Shown piece after piece: positions 8,743 to 17,278 of a stretch of 46,001 nucleotides of DNA. This stretch comes from Candidatus Poribacteria bacterium (GTDB taxonomy: Bacteria; Poribacteria; WGA-4E; PCPOR2b). Location: positions 1 to 46,001 of the forward strand of contig JAJEAL010000007.1 of assembly GCA_022822785.1 (NCBI GenBank), in the 5' to 3' direction. The notes under the pieces are model-generated. The model saw only the letters and a program-made list of their open reading frames with translations. It was not told the DNA's origin and did not search any database. Made by a program: the position numbers and the translations under genes. Positions within the stretch are counted from its first letter, which is position 1, and each line of letters begins with the position of its first letter.

Positions 8743-9630
8743 ATGATTCTCACAATGAACCAAAAAGAGATGGAGTTAGGCGGAAAGTACCTCGGCCTGT
8801 TGCGTGAAGCAAACGACCTGCTCGGCGACCGTGAGGCACTTCGCGCGCGGTTAGAAGAGGATGGGTATCTGCTGATTCGCGGCTTACACGACCCGGAGAA
8901 GGTCAAAGCCACCCGTCAGTTCCTGCTCGAAAAGTTGGACGAAAATGAGCAACTCGATCGGGCGTATGCGCTTTTGGATGGGGTGCCAGCGGACGGGAAG
9001 CGTGGCATGTTTATGGGCGGTAACAAAGCCGTTACCCATGAACCCGCTTTTCTGCATCTGGTGGAATCGCCGGAGATTATGAACTTTTGCGAAGGCTTCT
9101 ACGATGCACCGGTCATCACCTACGACTATAAGTGGCTCCGTGTGGTCGGTCCGGGCGGTTTCACCGGCGCACACTACGACATTGTTTACATGGGACGTGG
9201 CACGCAGCAGCTCGTCACCTGCTGGACACCGATCGGTGATGTGCCGCTTGAGATGGGACCGTTGGTGATTCTTGTCGGTTCCCACCGTTTTGATGTCCTG
9301 AAGGATACCTACGGAAAGATGGATGTCGATCGTGACCATGTGACCGGTTCGTTCTCGTATGACCCGATCGAATTGGCGGATCGCTACGGGGGCAAGTGGG
9401 GGACGAGTTCGTTTGAGATGGGGGATGTGCTCATCTTTGGTATGTTCACGATGCACGGGTCGTTAGACAATACGACCGATCGCTTCCGGCTTAGCACGGA
9501 TACACGGTATCAACGCGCCGATGAGCCGGTAGATGAACGGTGGATTGGGGATGACCCAATCGCGCATTACGCGTGGACGCAGGGCGAAACGGTGCCGATG
9601 GAGGAGATGCGGAAACGGTGGGGTGTCTAA
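8743..9630 (+). CDS. Phytanoyl-CoA dioxygenase (PhyH) family protein
   Basis: The gene encodes 295 residues of a non-haem Fe(II)/2-oxoglutarate oxygenase. The iron-binding H-x-D is in GAHYDIVYMG, the distal histidine in MFTMHGSLDN, and the 2-oxoglutarate arginine in DRFRLSTDTRY. GGAGG six bases before ATG 8743 fixes the start, and the gene begins one base after the sulfatase stop, so the two are translationally coupled. The family hydroxylates many substrates besides phytanoyl-CoA, including phosphonates, halogenated and amino-acid-like compounds, and the substrate here is unknown. It is transcribed into a strong terminator at 9661. Confidence 0.9.
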   Translation: MILTMNQKEMELGGKYLGLLREANDLLGDREALRARLEEDGYLLIRGLHDPEKVKATRQFLLEKLDENEQLDRAYALLDGVPADGKRGMFMGGNKAVTHEPAFLHLVESPEIMNFCEGFYDAPVITYDYKWLRVVGPGGFTGAHYDIVYMGRGTQQLVTCWTPIGDVPLEMGPLVILVGSHRFDVLKDTYGKMDVDRDHVTGSFSYDPIELADRYGGKWGTSSFEMGDVLIFGMFTMHGSLDNTTDRFRLSTDTRYQRADEPVDERWIGDDPIAHYAWTQGETVPMEEMRKRWGV

Positions 9631-9654
9631 TACCGGCTGAGGCCCGCTATACAA

Positions 9655-9685
9655 CCAAAAAGCCCCGTTTCCACGGGGCTTTTTC
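9655..9685 (+). terminator. Rho-independent terminator after the PhyH gene
   Basis: A perfect stem AGCCCCG (9661-9667) / CGGGGCT (9674-9680) with a 6-nt loop is followed by TTTTT. It is preceded by an A run, so it could also work on the other strand. Confidence 0.88.
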
Positions 9686-9742
9686 AGTTCTATGGAAATA
9701 TGAGGTTGATCGCCTTCCTGAACGCTTTTATGTTTCGCCCCA

Positions 9743-9869
9743 GATGAGGTTTCAGAAAATAATCGGGTAATTCTATATTTTTCCCTAGACCCGGTAGGTG
9801 CGGTTTGATGAAGTTTCAGAAAATAATCGGGTAACTCTATATTTCCCCGAGACCCGGTAGGCGCGGTTT
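9743..9869. repeat. Direct tandem duplication of a ~64-bp unit
   Basis: Unit 1 (9743-9806) and unit 2 (9807-9869) abut exactly and differ at only a few positions; both start GATGA.GTTTCAGAAAATAA and end with CCGGTAGG.GCGGTTT. The second runs on into TGCAACCGCGC, which makes an inverted repeat with its own GCGCGGTT. The rest of 9631-10012 holds no gene that I can see. Confidence 0.85.
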
Positions 9870-10012
9870 GCAACCGCGCTGGTGTCAATAGCAAATTACC
9901 CAATTAATAAATTAATCTTCATGCGGGGCGACATGTGTACTTGCGCTAATGTATAGAGCTGGGGTGAATGCACCAATGAATCAATGAATTAATACACTTA
10001 GAAAGGAATGGT

Positions 10013-10966
10013 ATGACAATTGACGATATTCAACAGATTGCTGTAATTGGGGCGGGGCTGATGGGGCACGGAATCGCCCAGGAATTTGCCTTTGCCGGCT
10101 ATCAGGTGCGCCTCCACGATGTCAGCCAAGCGCAGGTCGATACCGGTATAGAACGGATCCGGGATAACCTTCAGCTGTTTGTGGAGAATAATCTCGCCGA
10201 GCCGCATCAAATTGATGAGACGCTCAGCCGCGTTCATGGGTCAGACCAGCTTGGGACTGTTGCCGGAGAAGCGGACTTTGTCATTGAAGCGGTAATTGAG
10301 AATCTACCCCTCAAGCAGGAGGTGTTCCGCCAACTGGATCAAGTCTGTCCGCCGCACACAATTCTCGCAAGCAACACCACAGCACAGATGCCGTCGCAGA
10401 TTGGCGCGTTTACGCAGCGTCAGGATAAAATCCTCAACACCCACTATTTCAATCCGCCCTATCTCATCCCGCTTGTCGAACTGATTCGCAGCCCAAAAAC
10501 GTCGGACGAAACGTTGCAGGTAGCGTATGACCTGATGGTAAAAATCGGGAAAACACCTGCAATTATCCAGAAAGAGGTGCCCGGCTTTGTAGGGCCGCGC
10601 TTGCAGGCGGCTGTTATCCGGGAAGCGTTCTCAATCGTTGAGCGCGGCATCGCTAGCGCAGAGGATGTCGATCTGGTGGTCCGCAACAGCTTTGGACGCC
10701 GTTTGAGCGTCGCCGGACCGTTTCAGGTGTTTGAGTTAGCAGGTTGGGATCTTGTTCTCGCCGCGTTTGAGGAGCTCTACAAGGACCTCAACAGCTCGTC
10801 AGAGATTAACCCACTCCTCCGTGAAATGGTGGAGGCCGAGAAACTCGGCATCAAATCGGGGCAGGGGTTCTACGAATGGACGCCCGAACGGATTGACGAA
10901 ATCCGCGATAGGATGAACCGGGTGTTGATCGATCGGATGCAGGATGACGCGAAGCGTGATAGGTAA
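10013..10966 (+). CDS. 3-hydroxyacyl-CoA dehydrogenase (3-hydroxybutyryl-CoA type)
   Basis: The gene encodes 317 residues. It should reversibly oxidise L-3-hydroxyacyl-CoA with NAD in the cytoplasm, as in beta-oxidation or butyrate-type metabolism. The N-terminal Rossmann fold shows IAVIGAGLMGHGIAQ. The catalytic segment is SNTTAQ...NTHYFNPPYLIPLVE, where the histidine of the H-x-N-P motif pairs with the glutamate. The C-terminal dimerisation domain includes PGFVGPRLQAAVIREA and LGIKSGQGFYEW. The length fits stand-alone enzymes rather than FadB fusions. AAAGGA precedes the ATG. Substitutions around the active site (Y instead of F in HYFNPP) and lack of fatty-acid genes beside it leave the true substrate open; a hydroxy-acid CoA ester other than a fatty acid is possible. 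Confidence 0.9.
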   Translation: MTIDDIQQIAVIGAGLMGHGIAQEFAFAGYQVRLHDVSQAQVDTGIERIRDNLQLFVENNLAEPHQIDETLSRVHGSDQLGTVAGEADFVIEAVIENLPLKQEVFRQLDQVCPPHTILASNTTAQMPSQIGAFTQRQDKILNTHYFNPPYLIPLVELIRSPKTSDETLQVAYDLMVKIGKTPAIIQKEVPGFVGPRLQAAVIREAFSIVERGIASAEDVDLVVRNSFGRRLSVAGPFQVFELAGWDLVLAAFEELYKDLNSSSEINPLLREMVEAEKLGIKSGQGFYEWTPERIDEIRDRMNRVLIDRMQDDAKRDR

Positions 10967-11191
10967 TATGTGAGATGAAACGGGCACGGCAGCCTCACCT
11001 CAACCGGTAAGTTGTCCACAATCGCTAACACAATCTAATGCTTTTGCGAAATTGGTGCCAATTGGATAACCGCCTCTGTTTTTGGCGAGGTTGGTTGACG
11101 ATTGCAGCGCTTGCCGAATTGGTGACGGTAGCATGAGTCTCGTTTTTTTTGCGAGATTATTGGGTGATAGCGCCACCTCTCAAAAAAAACC

Positions 11192-11220
11192 TTGCTTAAA
11201 TACAGAAAATTGCTTATAAT
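11192..11220 (+). promoter_or_regulatory. Promoter of the cohesin/spondin protein gene
   Basis: TTGCTT (11192-11197) and a perfect TATAAT (11215-11220) are 17 nt apart, so the transcript should start near 11227 and have a leader of about 110 nt. Confidence 0.65.
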
Positions 11221-11252
11221 TAACCTCGTTCTCTGACAATATTCAATTTAAA

Positions 11253-11286
11253 CGCTGATAGAGGGTAACTTCCTCTATTAGCAGCG
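11253..11286 (+). promoter_or_regulatory. Stable hairpin in the 5' leader
   Basis: CGCTGATAGAGG (11253-11264) pairs with CCTCTAT...CAGCG (11272-11286) over 12 base pairs, with a 3-nt bulge (TAG) and a 7-nt loop. It lies 50 bases before the start codon. It may stabilise the mRNA or regulate its translation. It has no T-tract, so it is not a simple terminator. Confidence 0.55.
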
Positions 11287-11336
11287 TATAACACGACTAA
11301 GAAATAAACCTCGATTAGGATGAAAGGAGTTATCTG

Positions 11337-14234
11337 ATGAAACGTCAGATTGCTAATCCAAGTATTGTTATTTTAGCTGCATTTATGTTACTTGCAGTCC
11401 AAGCTGTTTATGGTCAAACGGTTTCGATAGACCCGGCTACGGTAGAGTCGCCAGCTGCCGGGGAACAGTTGACCCTTAACATCAACATTACCGGCGTAAT
11501 GAATGTCGCTGGCTATGAGTTGACCGTGACATATGATTCGACTGCCCTTTCGTATACTAGTAGCGCAAATGGAGACTACCTACCTGCGGGTGCGTTTGTT
11601 GTGCCAACAACTACTACCGATACGAGTGTAAAACTTGCTGCAACTGCTATTGGTGCTACGTCAGATGGGGACGGCACACTTGCCACAGTCACCTTCACCG
11701 TCGTTGAAGCCAAGGATTCCATGATTGGACTGAAAGCCCTTATCTCTGATGCGACAGCGAACCCAATAGAGGCAACGGTCCAAGGCGGAATGGTTACCGG
11801 TCCCGCGCCGGAGGAACCGGAGACCCCGGAAGTGATGGAACCCGCACGGGCAGTCATTGACCGATTCAGTCCGGAAGCGGGTCACCTTATGGTCCGTGAC
11901 GGCTCAGGTGCACTACCCGGACCGAATGAACCGATTGACTTCGACCAGCCGCCATTCATCACGCAAGGCTTAGGTCCCGGCGGTCAGGTTGTCCAGTACT
12001 ACAATTTCGATGTGCAGCCGATTGCACCGGCACCCATCTACGTCCTTTTCCGTGAAGGCGAAGATGACCCGGCACAGTCCCCTATCATCGACGTTATCCC
12101 CGGCGACGAGGGATACAACGACTTTTGGGGAATGGTTAGAGTTACCGTGCCCGCCGATTACGAAGCCAATTCTGTCACAAGTCTTGCAAGCATCACCGAG
12201 GCAGGTTATGCGATGGAGAATACCGGCGTAATCATCAACTGCCCAGTTGTGCCGCGGGGGTCAACGGCAATGTTGCGCGGCGGTAGCGAGAGCAATGAAT
12301 TGCACCTAGGCTGGTATAAGGACATGGTGGTCTACTACTTCACCTTTGAGGAAAGAGGACTTTCCGGCGACACTGTACCGCTGTCTCCGATTTTCGTTAG
12401 CTTCAACATCAACCCCGGCATGGAGGGCGGCGGTCCAGCTTCTGGTTTTATGACAGAGGAAGATGGTGTACAGACGCACAATGTTGTCGCAACTGTCCCG
12501 TCTGACGATGACTATTCTCCACTCTGGTTGGTGTCAATCTACGATAACGCGGACTTCGCCTCGGTCGGCGATTTGGCGAGTGCACAAGCAGCTAACATAT
12601 TGGCATCTGGCGCAGCGACTGTGAATTGTCCGGTCGTTTCCGTGGCAGAAATAGAGATGCCTGCTCCTGTTATGCAGGACTTTGAAGTGACACTGACAAA
12701 CCTCACTATGGGTGCACCGGGCGCAGCCGGTCAGATTTTTTCACCGCCGATTTTTGTAACACACGGTCATGGATTTTCAATCGGTGCTTCTGGTGAGGCA
12801 GCGAGTCCCCAACTCACTGCATTGGCAGAAACTGGCAACCATGGTCCGCTCGCTGAATTGGCTATGGGTTCGGACGCAGTAGGCAGTGTCGTTGCATTTC
12901 CTGCTCCTCCTGATGGGGTAGTAATCCCCGGCGGATCCATCACAACGACGGTCAGCGCTAGCGCTGATATGGGGTATCTCTCATTGGCGACAATGCTCGT
13001 ACAAACTAACGACGGCATTGTTCTCGCGAACAGCTTACCGCTCTTCGACGCAGATGGTAACGCTCGTTCGTTCACAATGGATTTAATCTCCTATGACGCA
13101 GGTACAGAGGAGAACAACGAATTGGCAACACATGTTCCGGGGCCCCCATTTGAGGGTGGTGAACGTGCACCAACTGAAGACGTTATTACCGCTCACCCCG
13201 GTATCGCCGGGACTGCTGATGTAGGTGCTGCGTTTGGTTGGACAGAACCTACCGCAAGCGTGACGGTTACACCGGTTATGGCGCCTGAAGTGCCGGTAGA
13301 GCCTGAACCGGTAGACCCTAAAAATATGTTTGAAATGGCGTTGGCGCCCGGGTTGAATATGATCTCCTTGCCACTGATGCCGGCGGAACCGCACACCGCG
13401 AGCTCGTTTGCTCACATGATCGGTGCAACCGTTGTGATTCGGCTAGACACAGCGATGCAAGAATTTGTCGGGCACACCGCAGACCAAGAGGGTGATGGTT
13501 TCCCGATTGAAGGCGGTCAAGGTTATATCGTCAACGTTCCCGGCGGTGGCACCGTCACCTTTACAGGAACAGCGTGGGATAACACGACGGAAGACGCGGC
13601 GGCTGCGCCGGGTGTTCAACTTCCGGGTACGACGTGGGCATTTGTCGTCAGTGGTGATCTGCTAGAGACTGAGGCTGGCGTTTCCTACACGGTCGTCGCG
13701 AGAAATCACCGCACCGGTGAAGTCGCAACACGGCTAGTTTCCAGCGACCACAAGGAGTTCAACACAGTCTGGGCGGACCTGTCGAGAAAGAGTGTCATCG
13801 AAGCGGGTGATACCCTCGAACTGACCATGTTCGATCACCGGGGCAATATCGTCTCAGGTCCCTTCACCCATAAGGTTGGGATTGAAGACCTTCGGAAAGC
13901 CTACTTGAGCGTACCGCTGACTGTCGGCGATGTCCATCCGGCGGAAACGCTTTTGGGACAAAACTTCCCGAATCCGTTCAACCCCGAAACATGGATTCCA
14001 TATCAACTTGAGAAATCAGCAGATGTCGTATTCCAGATTTACGACACGTCCGGTCGTATCGTTCGGACGTTAGATCTCGGTTTTCAGTCGCAAGGGTTCT
14101 ATATGACCCGGTCCACAGCGGCATACTGGGATGGTCGTAATAACATGGGTGAACAGGTTTCCTCTGGAGTGTACTTCTACAGCCTGCAAACACCTGAATT
14201 CTCGGCGACACGAAAGATGCTGATTTTGAAGTAG
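11337..14234 (+). CDS. Large secreted protein with cohesin-like and spondin-like domains and C-terminal sorting-like domain
   Basis: The gene encodes 965 residues. The signal peptide (about 1-27) ends VYGQ. Residues about 28-150 resemble a cohesin (AGEQLTLNINITGVMNVAG, YELTVTYDSTALSYTS, LATVTFTV). A long beta-rich middle part contains a spondin-N-like domain from about 447 (FEVTLTNLTMGAPGAAGQIF, SPPIFVTHGHGFSIG, LSLATMLVQTNDG). A further part (MFEMALAPGLNMISLPLMPA) is typical of poribacterial surface proteins. The last ~93 residues are a FlgD-like/T9SS-like domain with NPFNPETWIPYQLE, YWDGRN, GVYFYS and ATRKMLILK. AAGGAG lies before the ATG. It is likely a structural or scaffold surface protein that could bind the dockerin of the LRR protein at 3894-5594; that pairing is inference. 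Confidence 0.88.
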   Translation: MKRQIANPSIVILAAFMLLAVQAVYGQTVSIDPATVESPAAGEQLTLNINITGVMNVAGYELTVTYDSTALSYTSSANGDYLPAGAFVVPTTTTDTSVKLAATAIGATSDGDGTLATVTFTVVEAKDSMIGLKALISDATANPIEATVQGGMVTGPAPEEPETPEVMEPARAVIDRFSPEAGHLMVRDGSGALPGPNEPIDFDQPPFITQGLGPGGQVVQYYNFDVQPIAPAPIYVLFREGEDDPAQSPIIDVIPGDEGYNDFWGMVRVTVPADYEANSVTSLASITEAGYAMENTGVIINCPVVPRGSTAMLRGGSESNELHLGWYKDMVVYYFTFEERGLSGDTVPLSPIFVSFNINPGMEGGGPASGFMTEEDGVQTHNVVATVPSDDDYSPLWLVSIYDNADFASVGDLASAQAANILASGAATVNCPVVSVAEIEMPAPVMQDFEVTLTNLTMGAPGAAGQIFSPPIFVTHGHGFSIGASGEAASPQLTALAETGNHGPLAELAMGSDAVGSVVAFPAPPDGVVIPGGSITTTVSASADMGYLSLATMLVQTNDGIVLANSLPLFDADGNARSFTMDLISYDAGTEENNELATHVPGPPFEGGERAPTEDVITAHPGIAGTADVGAAFGWTEPTASVTVTPVMAPEVPVEPEPVDPKNMFEMALAPGLNMISLPLMPAEPHTASSFAHMIGATVVIRLDTAMQEFVGHTADQEGDGFPIEGGQGYIVNVPGGGTVTFTGTAWDNTTEDAAAAPGVQLPGTTWAFVVSGDLLETEAGVSYTVVARNHRTGEVATRLVSSDHKEFNTVWADLSRKSVIEAGDTLELTMFDHRGNIVSGPFTHKVGIEDLRKAYLSVPLTVGDVHPAETLLGQNFPNPFNPETWIPYQLEKSADVVFQIYDTSGRIVRTLDLGFQSQGFYMTRSTAAYWDGRNNMGEQVSSGVYFYSLQTPEFSATRKMLILK

Positions 14235-14307
14235 GTCATCTGACCGATTTTTAATTGATCTGGCGTGTGTGAGGTTTGCACGCCATAAAACTATACTTTT
14301 CACAACG

Positions 14308-14358
14308 ATGGGAGCATCGGGCTATTGGAGACAATCTTATGCCCATGCTCCCATTTTT
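14308..14358 (+). terminator. Rho-independent terminator after the cohesin/spondin gene
   Basis: ATGGGAGCAT-c-GGGC pairs with GCCC-ATGCTCCCAT across an 18-nt loop and runs into TTTTT (14354-14358). A smaller hairpin, TGGCGTG/CACGCCA (14261-14285), lies upstream. The remaining stretch to 14532 holds no gene I can support. Confidence 0.85.
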
Positions 14359-14532
14359 GTGTAATATGTTGGTTCATTAGTACATTGGTTGATTGGGTCA
14401 ATTGATGAATTTCTGCGCTGATGAAGTCGTGAACTCGATTTGTCAGGGCGTGTTGGGTTTCACTATCGTCCAACCTCACCTACAGTTCGCTACAGCAGGG
14501 CAACCACGAGCATTGCCCCTACTGATTTCGAG

Positions 14533-16461
14533 ATGCTTAGACAAGAACCCTATGCCAAAATTAGCAAACGTGCAGTCCTAATTGGTGTAATCCTGATTAT
14601 CGCCAACAGCTACTGGATCGCCCATGTCGAGATGCTGTGGCATACCGCGCATCTAACGATCGTCACCTTGTCGGTCAACGTCATGTTTGCGCTCCTCGTG
14701 ATTACGGGACTGAACATCATTGTCCGTCAGGTTGCCCCAGGCGCCGCACTCAGCCGGCAAGATCTGCTGGTGGTTTATGGGATGCTCGCCGTGGGGAGCG
14801 CATTTTCCGGGCACGACTGTATGCCGCGCTTGATGGGACTGATTCCGTACGCCTTCCGTTTCGCGACCCCTGAAAACGATTGGGAAGCGCTGCTCTTTCG
14901 TCATCTGCCCCCGTGGTTGGTTATCTCAGACACGCAGGCGGTCACCGATTTCTTCGAGGGCGAGGTCGATTTCTTCAGAGACGGTTACTACCGGTACTGG
15001 ATTACCCCAATCCTCGCGTGGTCGGTCGTCATCTTCTCGTTGATGCTAGTTTTTCTCTGTTTGACATCACTGATTCGGCGGCAGTGGGTGGCGCACGAAA
15101 AGCTGGCGTATCCCGTCATCCAAATCCCGTTGGAGATTACCGCGGACGATGGCGTAATCTTCAGGAACCGGCTGCTCTGGATGGGCTTTGGACTTGCGGC
15201 GGGGATTAATCTGCTCAACGGGCTTCAGTACTTCTTCCCTGCCATGCCATCAATCCCTGTCAAGCAGTACGACCTCAACATCTACTTCACGCAGAAGCCG
15301 TGGACCGCGTTGGGGAGTATGCCGCTGCGGCTTCACCCCTACATGATCGGGCTCGGCTTTATCCTCCCTTTAGATCTCTCCTTCTCTTGTGCGTTCTTCT
15401 ACCTATTCGGAAAGATGCAGCTGTTATATGGAAGCATGATGGGGGTCATGCACCTGCCGGGGTACCCCTTCTTCGGTGAGCAAGGCACCGGCGCGCTCTT
15501 TGCTCTGCTGCTTGTCACATGCTGGAGTGGTAGAAGGCACTTCTCGCAGGTTATCTCGCGGGTGTTTCGCCCTGACCGCGAGGACGAAGCGGAGGAGGCA
15601 CTCTCCTATCGCGCGACAGTTATCACCCTCGGTCTTAGCCTTATGGTATTAATGGGTTTCTGTGTGAAAGCCGGTATGTCAATCTGGGGATTCCTGATTT
15701 TCATCTCAATCTACCTGCTCATTATCCTCGGGTTGACCCGGATGAGAGCGGAGTTGGGACCGCCAATTCAGGCGGTCGGCTATGTTACCCCTCAATACCT
15801 GACTATCTCTATATTCGGCACACGCCGACTCCGGCCGGGGAATCTGACGATGCTTTCTCTGCTGAATTGGTTGAGCGGCGCGAGTTACGCCTCGTTTCGG
15901 ACGCACCCGATGCCCGATCAGATGGAGGCGTTCAAGCTCGCTGAACGCACCGGTATCAGAAACCGCACAATGCTCATCGTGTTGATCATCGCTAGTATTG
16001 TAGGTATCGAGTCGAGCCTCATCCTGTATCCCTACGCAATTTACAAAGAGGGTGTTGCAGCGGGGTCGGAGCAGATTCACTCCGGTGGGGCGGAGGCATA
16101 CAATTTTCTATCCTCTTGGCTAATCAATCCGAAGCCAACGGATTGGTTCGCAATGCTAGTTCTCGGTATCGGCTTCCTCGTGAACCTCGGCATTATGTTT
16201 CTACGCGCCCGATTTGTCTGGTGTCCGCTTCACCCCGCCGGCTACATCGTCGGCGTCGCGCCCGGCACCATGAATGTTGTCTGGTTCCCGCTGCTGTTCG
16301 GCATGATTGCGAAATGGGTGCTACTCAAGCACGGCGGCATCAAGGCTTATCGACGTGGGATGCCTTTCTTCGTCGGGCTGGTGCTCGGCGAGGCGTTGAT
16401 TGGGTGTTTCTGGCCCATCATGAGCCTCGTGCTCCGTTCAGCGGTATACAGCTGGATTTAA
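14533..16461 (+). CDS. Polytopic membrane protein, DUF6785/DUF6784 type (OPT-transporter-like)
   Basis: The gene encodes 642 residues with about 12-14 hydrophobic segments, for example VLIGVILIIANSYWIAHVEM, IVTLSVNVMFALLVITGLNI and VVIFSLMLVFLCLTSLI. It has the conserved GHDCMPRLMG and WVAHEKLAYPVIQIPLE stretches. I recognise these from DUF6785/DUF6784 proteins of Poribacteria, Planctomycetes and related groups, thought to be distant relatives of oligopeptide (OPT) transporters. The substrate is unknown. ATG 14533 is preferred over an upstream in-frame TTG at 14440, whose extra residues are neither hydrophobic nor conserved-looking; neither has a strong ribosome-binding site. The strong terminator upstream means it probably has its own promoter. 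Confidence 0.82.
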   Translation: MLRQEPYAKISKRAVLIGVILIIANSYWIAHVEMLWHTAHLTIVTLSVNVMFALLVITGLNIIVRQVAPGAALSRQDLLVVYGMLAVGSAFSGHDCMPRLMGLIPYAFRFATPENDWEALLFRHLPPWLVISDTQAVTDFFEGEVDFFRDGYYRYWITPILAWSVVIFSLMLVFLCLTSLIRRQWVAHEKLAYPVIQIPLEITADDGVIFRNRLLWMGFGLAAGINLLNGLQYFFPAMPSIPVKQYDLNIYFTQKPWTALGSMPLRLHPYMIGLGFILPLDLSFSCAFFYLFGKMQLLYGSMMGVMHLPGYPFFGEQGTGALFALLLVTCWSGRRHFSQVISRVFRPDREDEAEEALSYRATVITLGLSLMVLMGFCVKAGMSIWGFLIFISIYLLIILGLTRMRAELGPPIQAVGYVTPQYLTISIFGTRRLRPGNLTMLSLLNWLSGASYASFRTHPMPDQMEAFKLAERTGIRNRTMLIVLIIASIVGIESSLILYPYAIYKEGVAAGSEQIHSGGAEAYNFLSSWLINPKPTDWFAMLVLGIGFLVNLGIMFLRARFVWCPLHPAGYIVGVAPGTMNVVWFPLLFGMIAKWVLLKHGGIKAYRRGMPFFVGLVLGEALIGCFWPIMSLVLRSAVYSWI

Positions 16462-16886
16462 TCCGGGCTTCGATCTTCCTTCCCGATCCCCTCCAATTAT
16501 CTCCCTGCTTCTGTGTCCATTACATGCTCGCGACGATAATCGTAGTAGCCATGCGCCGCATACCGTCACGTTTAGACCTGCCTGTAGTCCGGGGCTCCCC
16601 GGTCACGGGCCTGTTCTCGCCTGCCTGGTCTCGGCTTGTCCCGATTCATCGGGGATTCATTGAAGATCTTCCAGACTTACCCAACCCAATTTCGCAGGAA
16701 ACGGCAATCCGCATTCTAACCGAAAATACGTCACAGTATTGTATATTTTATCCTGTGTTTTTTATTTGTGGATATAGCATGACAATTTATGCGATAAATA
16801 ACACAAACATGTTGACATATTGATGGAAGTGTGTTACATTGTTGTCGTTGGCGTGCAAAATCAAAATGTGAAGGAGTGAAATAACC
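16462..16886. other. Intergenic region: dispersed palindrome, then AT-rich promoter region
   Basis: No gene seen. It contains a GC-rich palindrome CCGGGGctCCCCGG near 16595 and the dispersed CCCGAT..ATCGGG palindrome at 16639-16654. From 16730 the composition turns strongly AT-rich, ahead of the promoter at 16812. Confidence 0.6.
16812..16840 (+). promoter_or_regulatory. Promoter of the DUF2089-DUF4097 operon
   Basis: A perfect TTGACA (16812-16817) is followed after 17 nt by TACATT (16835-16840, four of six). Transcription would begin near 16848, with a 40-nt leader carrying AAGGAG ten bases before the TTG start codon. Confidence 0.65.
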
Positions 16887-17276
16887 TTGCGAAAAATTCT
16901 AGAGGAGTGTCCAACCTGTGGCGGTGAATTGACAGTAACAAGCTTACATTGCCGTGCTTGCCACACCCGAATTGAGAGTGAATATTCGACCTGCCGTTTC
17001 TGTCGCTTGTCACAAGAGAGCCTCGATTTTATTGAAATCTTTGTCAAGAATCGGGGCAATATCAGAGAGATGGAGCGGGAGCTGGAAATCTCCTACCCGA
17101 CCGTCCGTAGCCGATTGAACGCGGTCATCAATGAGCTTGGGTATGAAGTTGAGACGGAATCGGTTGCCGCGGGTGAGGTGGCAGAGGAACGCCGCACCAT
17201 CCTCAAGCGACTCAACGACGGGGAAATCTCCGCCGCGGAGGCGACAAATTTGATCAATCAATTAAGGGAGAGATAA
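16887..17276 (+). CDS. DUF2089 zinc-ribbon/HTH protein with C-terminal SHOCT-like module
   Basis: The gene encodes 129 residues and starts with TTG, supported by AAGGAG (16871-16876). The N-terminal zinc ribbon has CPTCGGELTVTSLHCRAC and CRFCRL. The middle is a helix-turn-helix (FVKNRGNIREMERELEISYPTVRSRL), as in DUF2089 proteins. The C-terminus, EERRTILKRLNDGEISAAEATNLINQL, is the same helical module that opens the next two proteins. It is probably the operon's DNA-binding regulator, perhaps autoregulatory, sensing through the SHOCT-like module. It ends two bases before the next start, so it is co-transcribed. The family is certain; the sensing role is inference. Confidence 0.88.
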   Translation: MRKILEECPTCGGELTVTSLHCRACHTRIESEYSTCRFCRLSQESLDFIEIFVKNRGNIREMERELEISYPTVRSRLNAVINELGYEVETESVAAGEVAEERRTILKRLNDGEISAAEATNLINQLRER

Positions 17277-17278
17277 GG

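Larger units (their letters stand above)
10967..11336. other. Intergenic region with promoter and 5' leader, no gene seen
   Basis: The first 200 bases contain short G- and T-rich direct repeats (GCGAAATTGGTGCC, GCGAGGTTGG, GCCGAATTGGTGAC) but no coding frame. The last 145 hold a promoter and a leader hairpin for the downstream secreted protein. Confidence 0.6.

Noticed and set aside
14440-14532. Upstream TTG start for the DUF6785-type membrane protein
   Set aside because: The added 31 residues have no ribosome-binding site and do not look like a signal or membrane segment; ATG 14533 is simpler.
16116-16823. Plus-strand 235-codon frame overlapping the end of the membrane protein gene
   Set aside because: It is a shadow in another phase with an arginine-rich composition and no recognisable family; the membrane protein frame explains the DNA.
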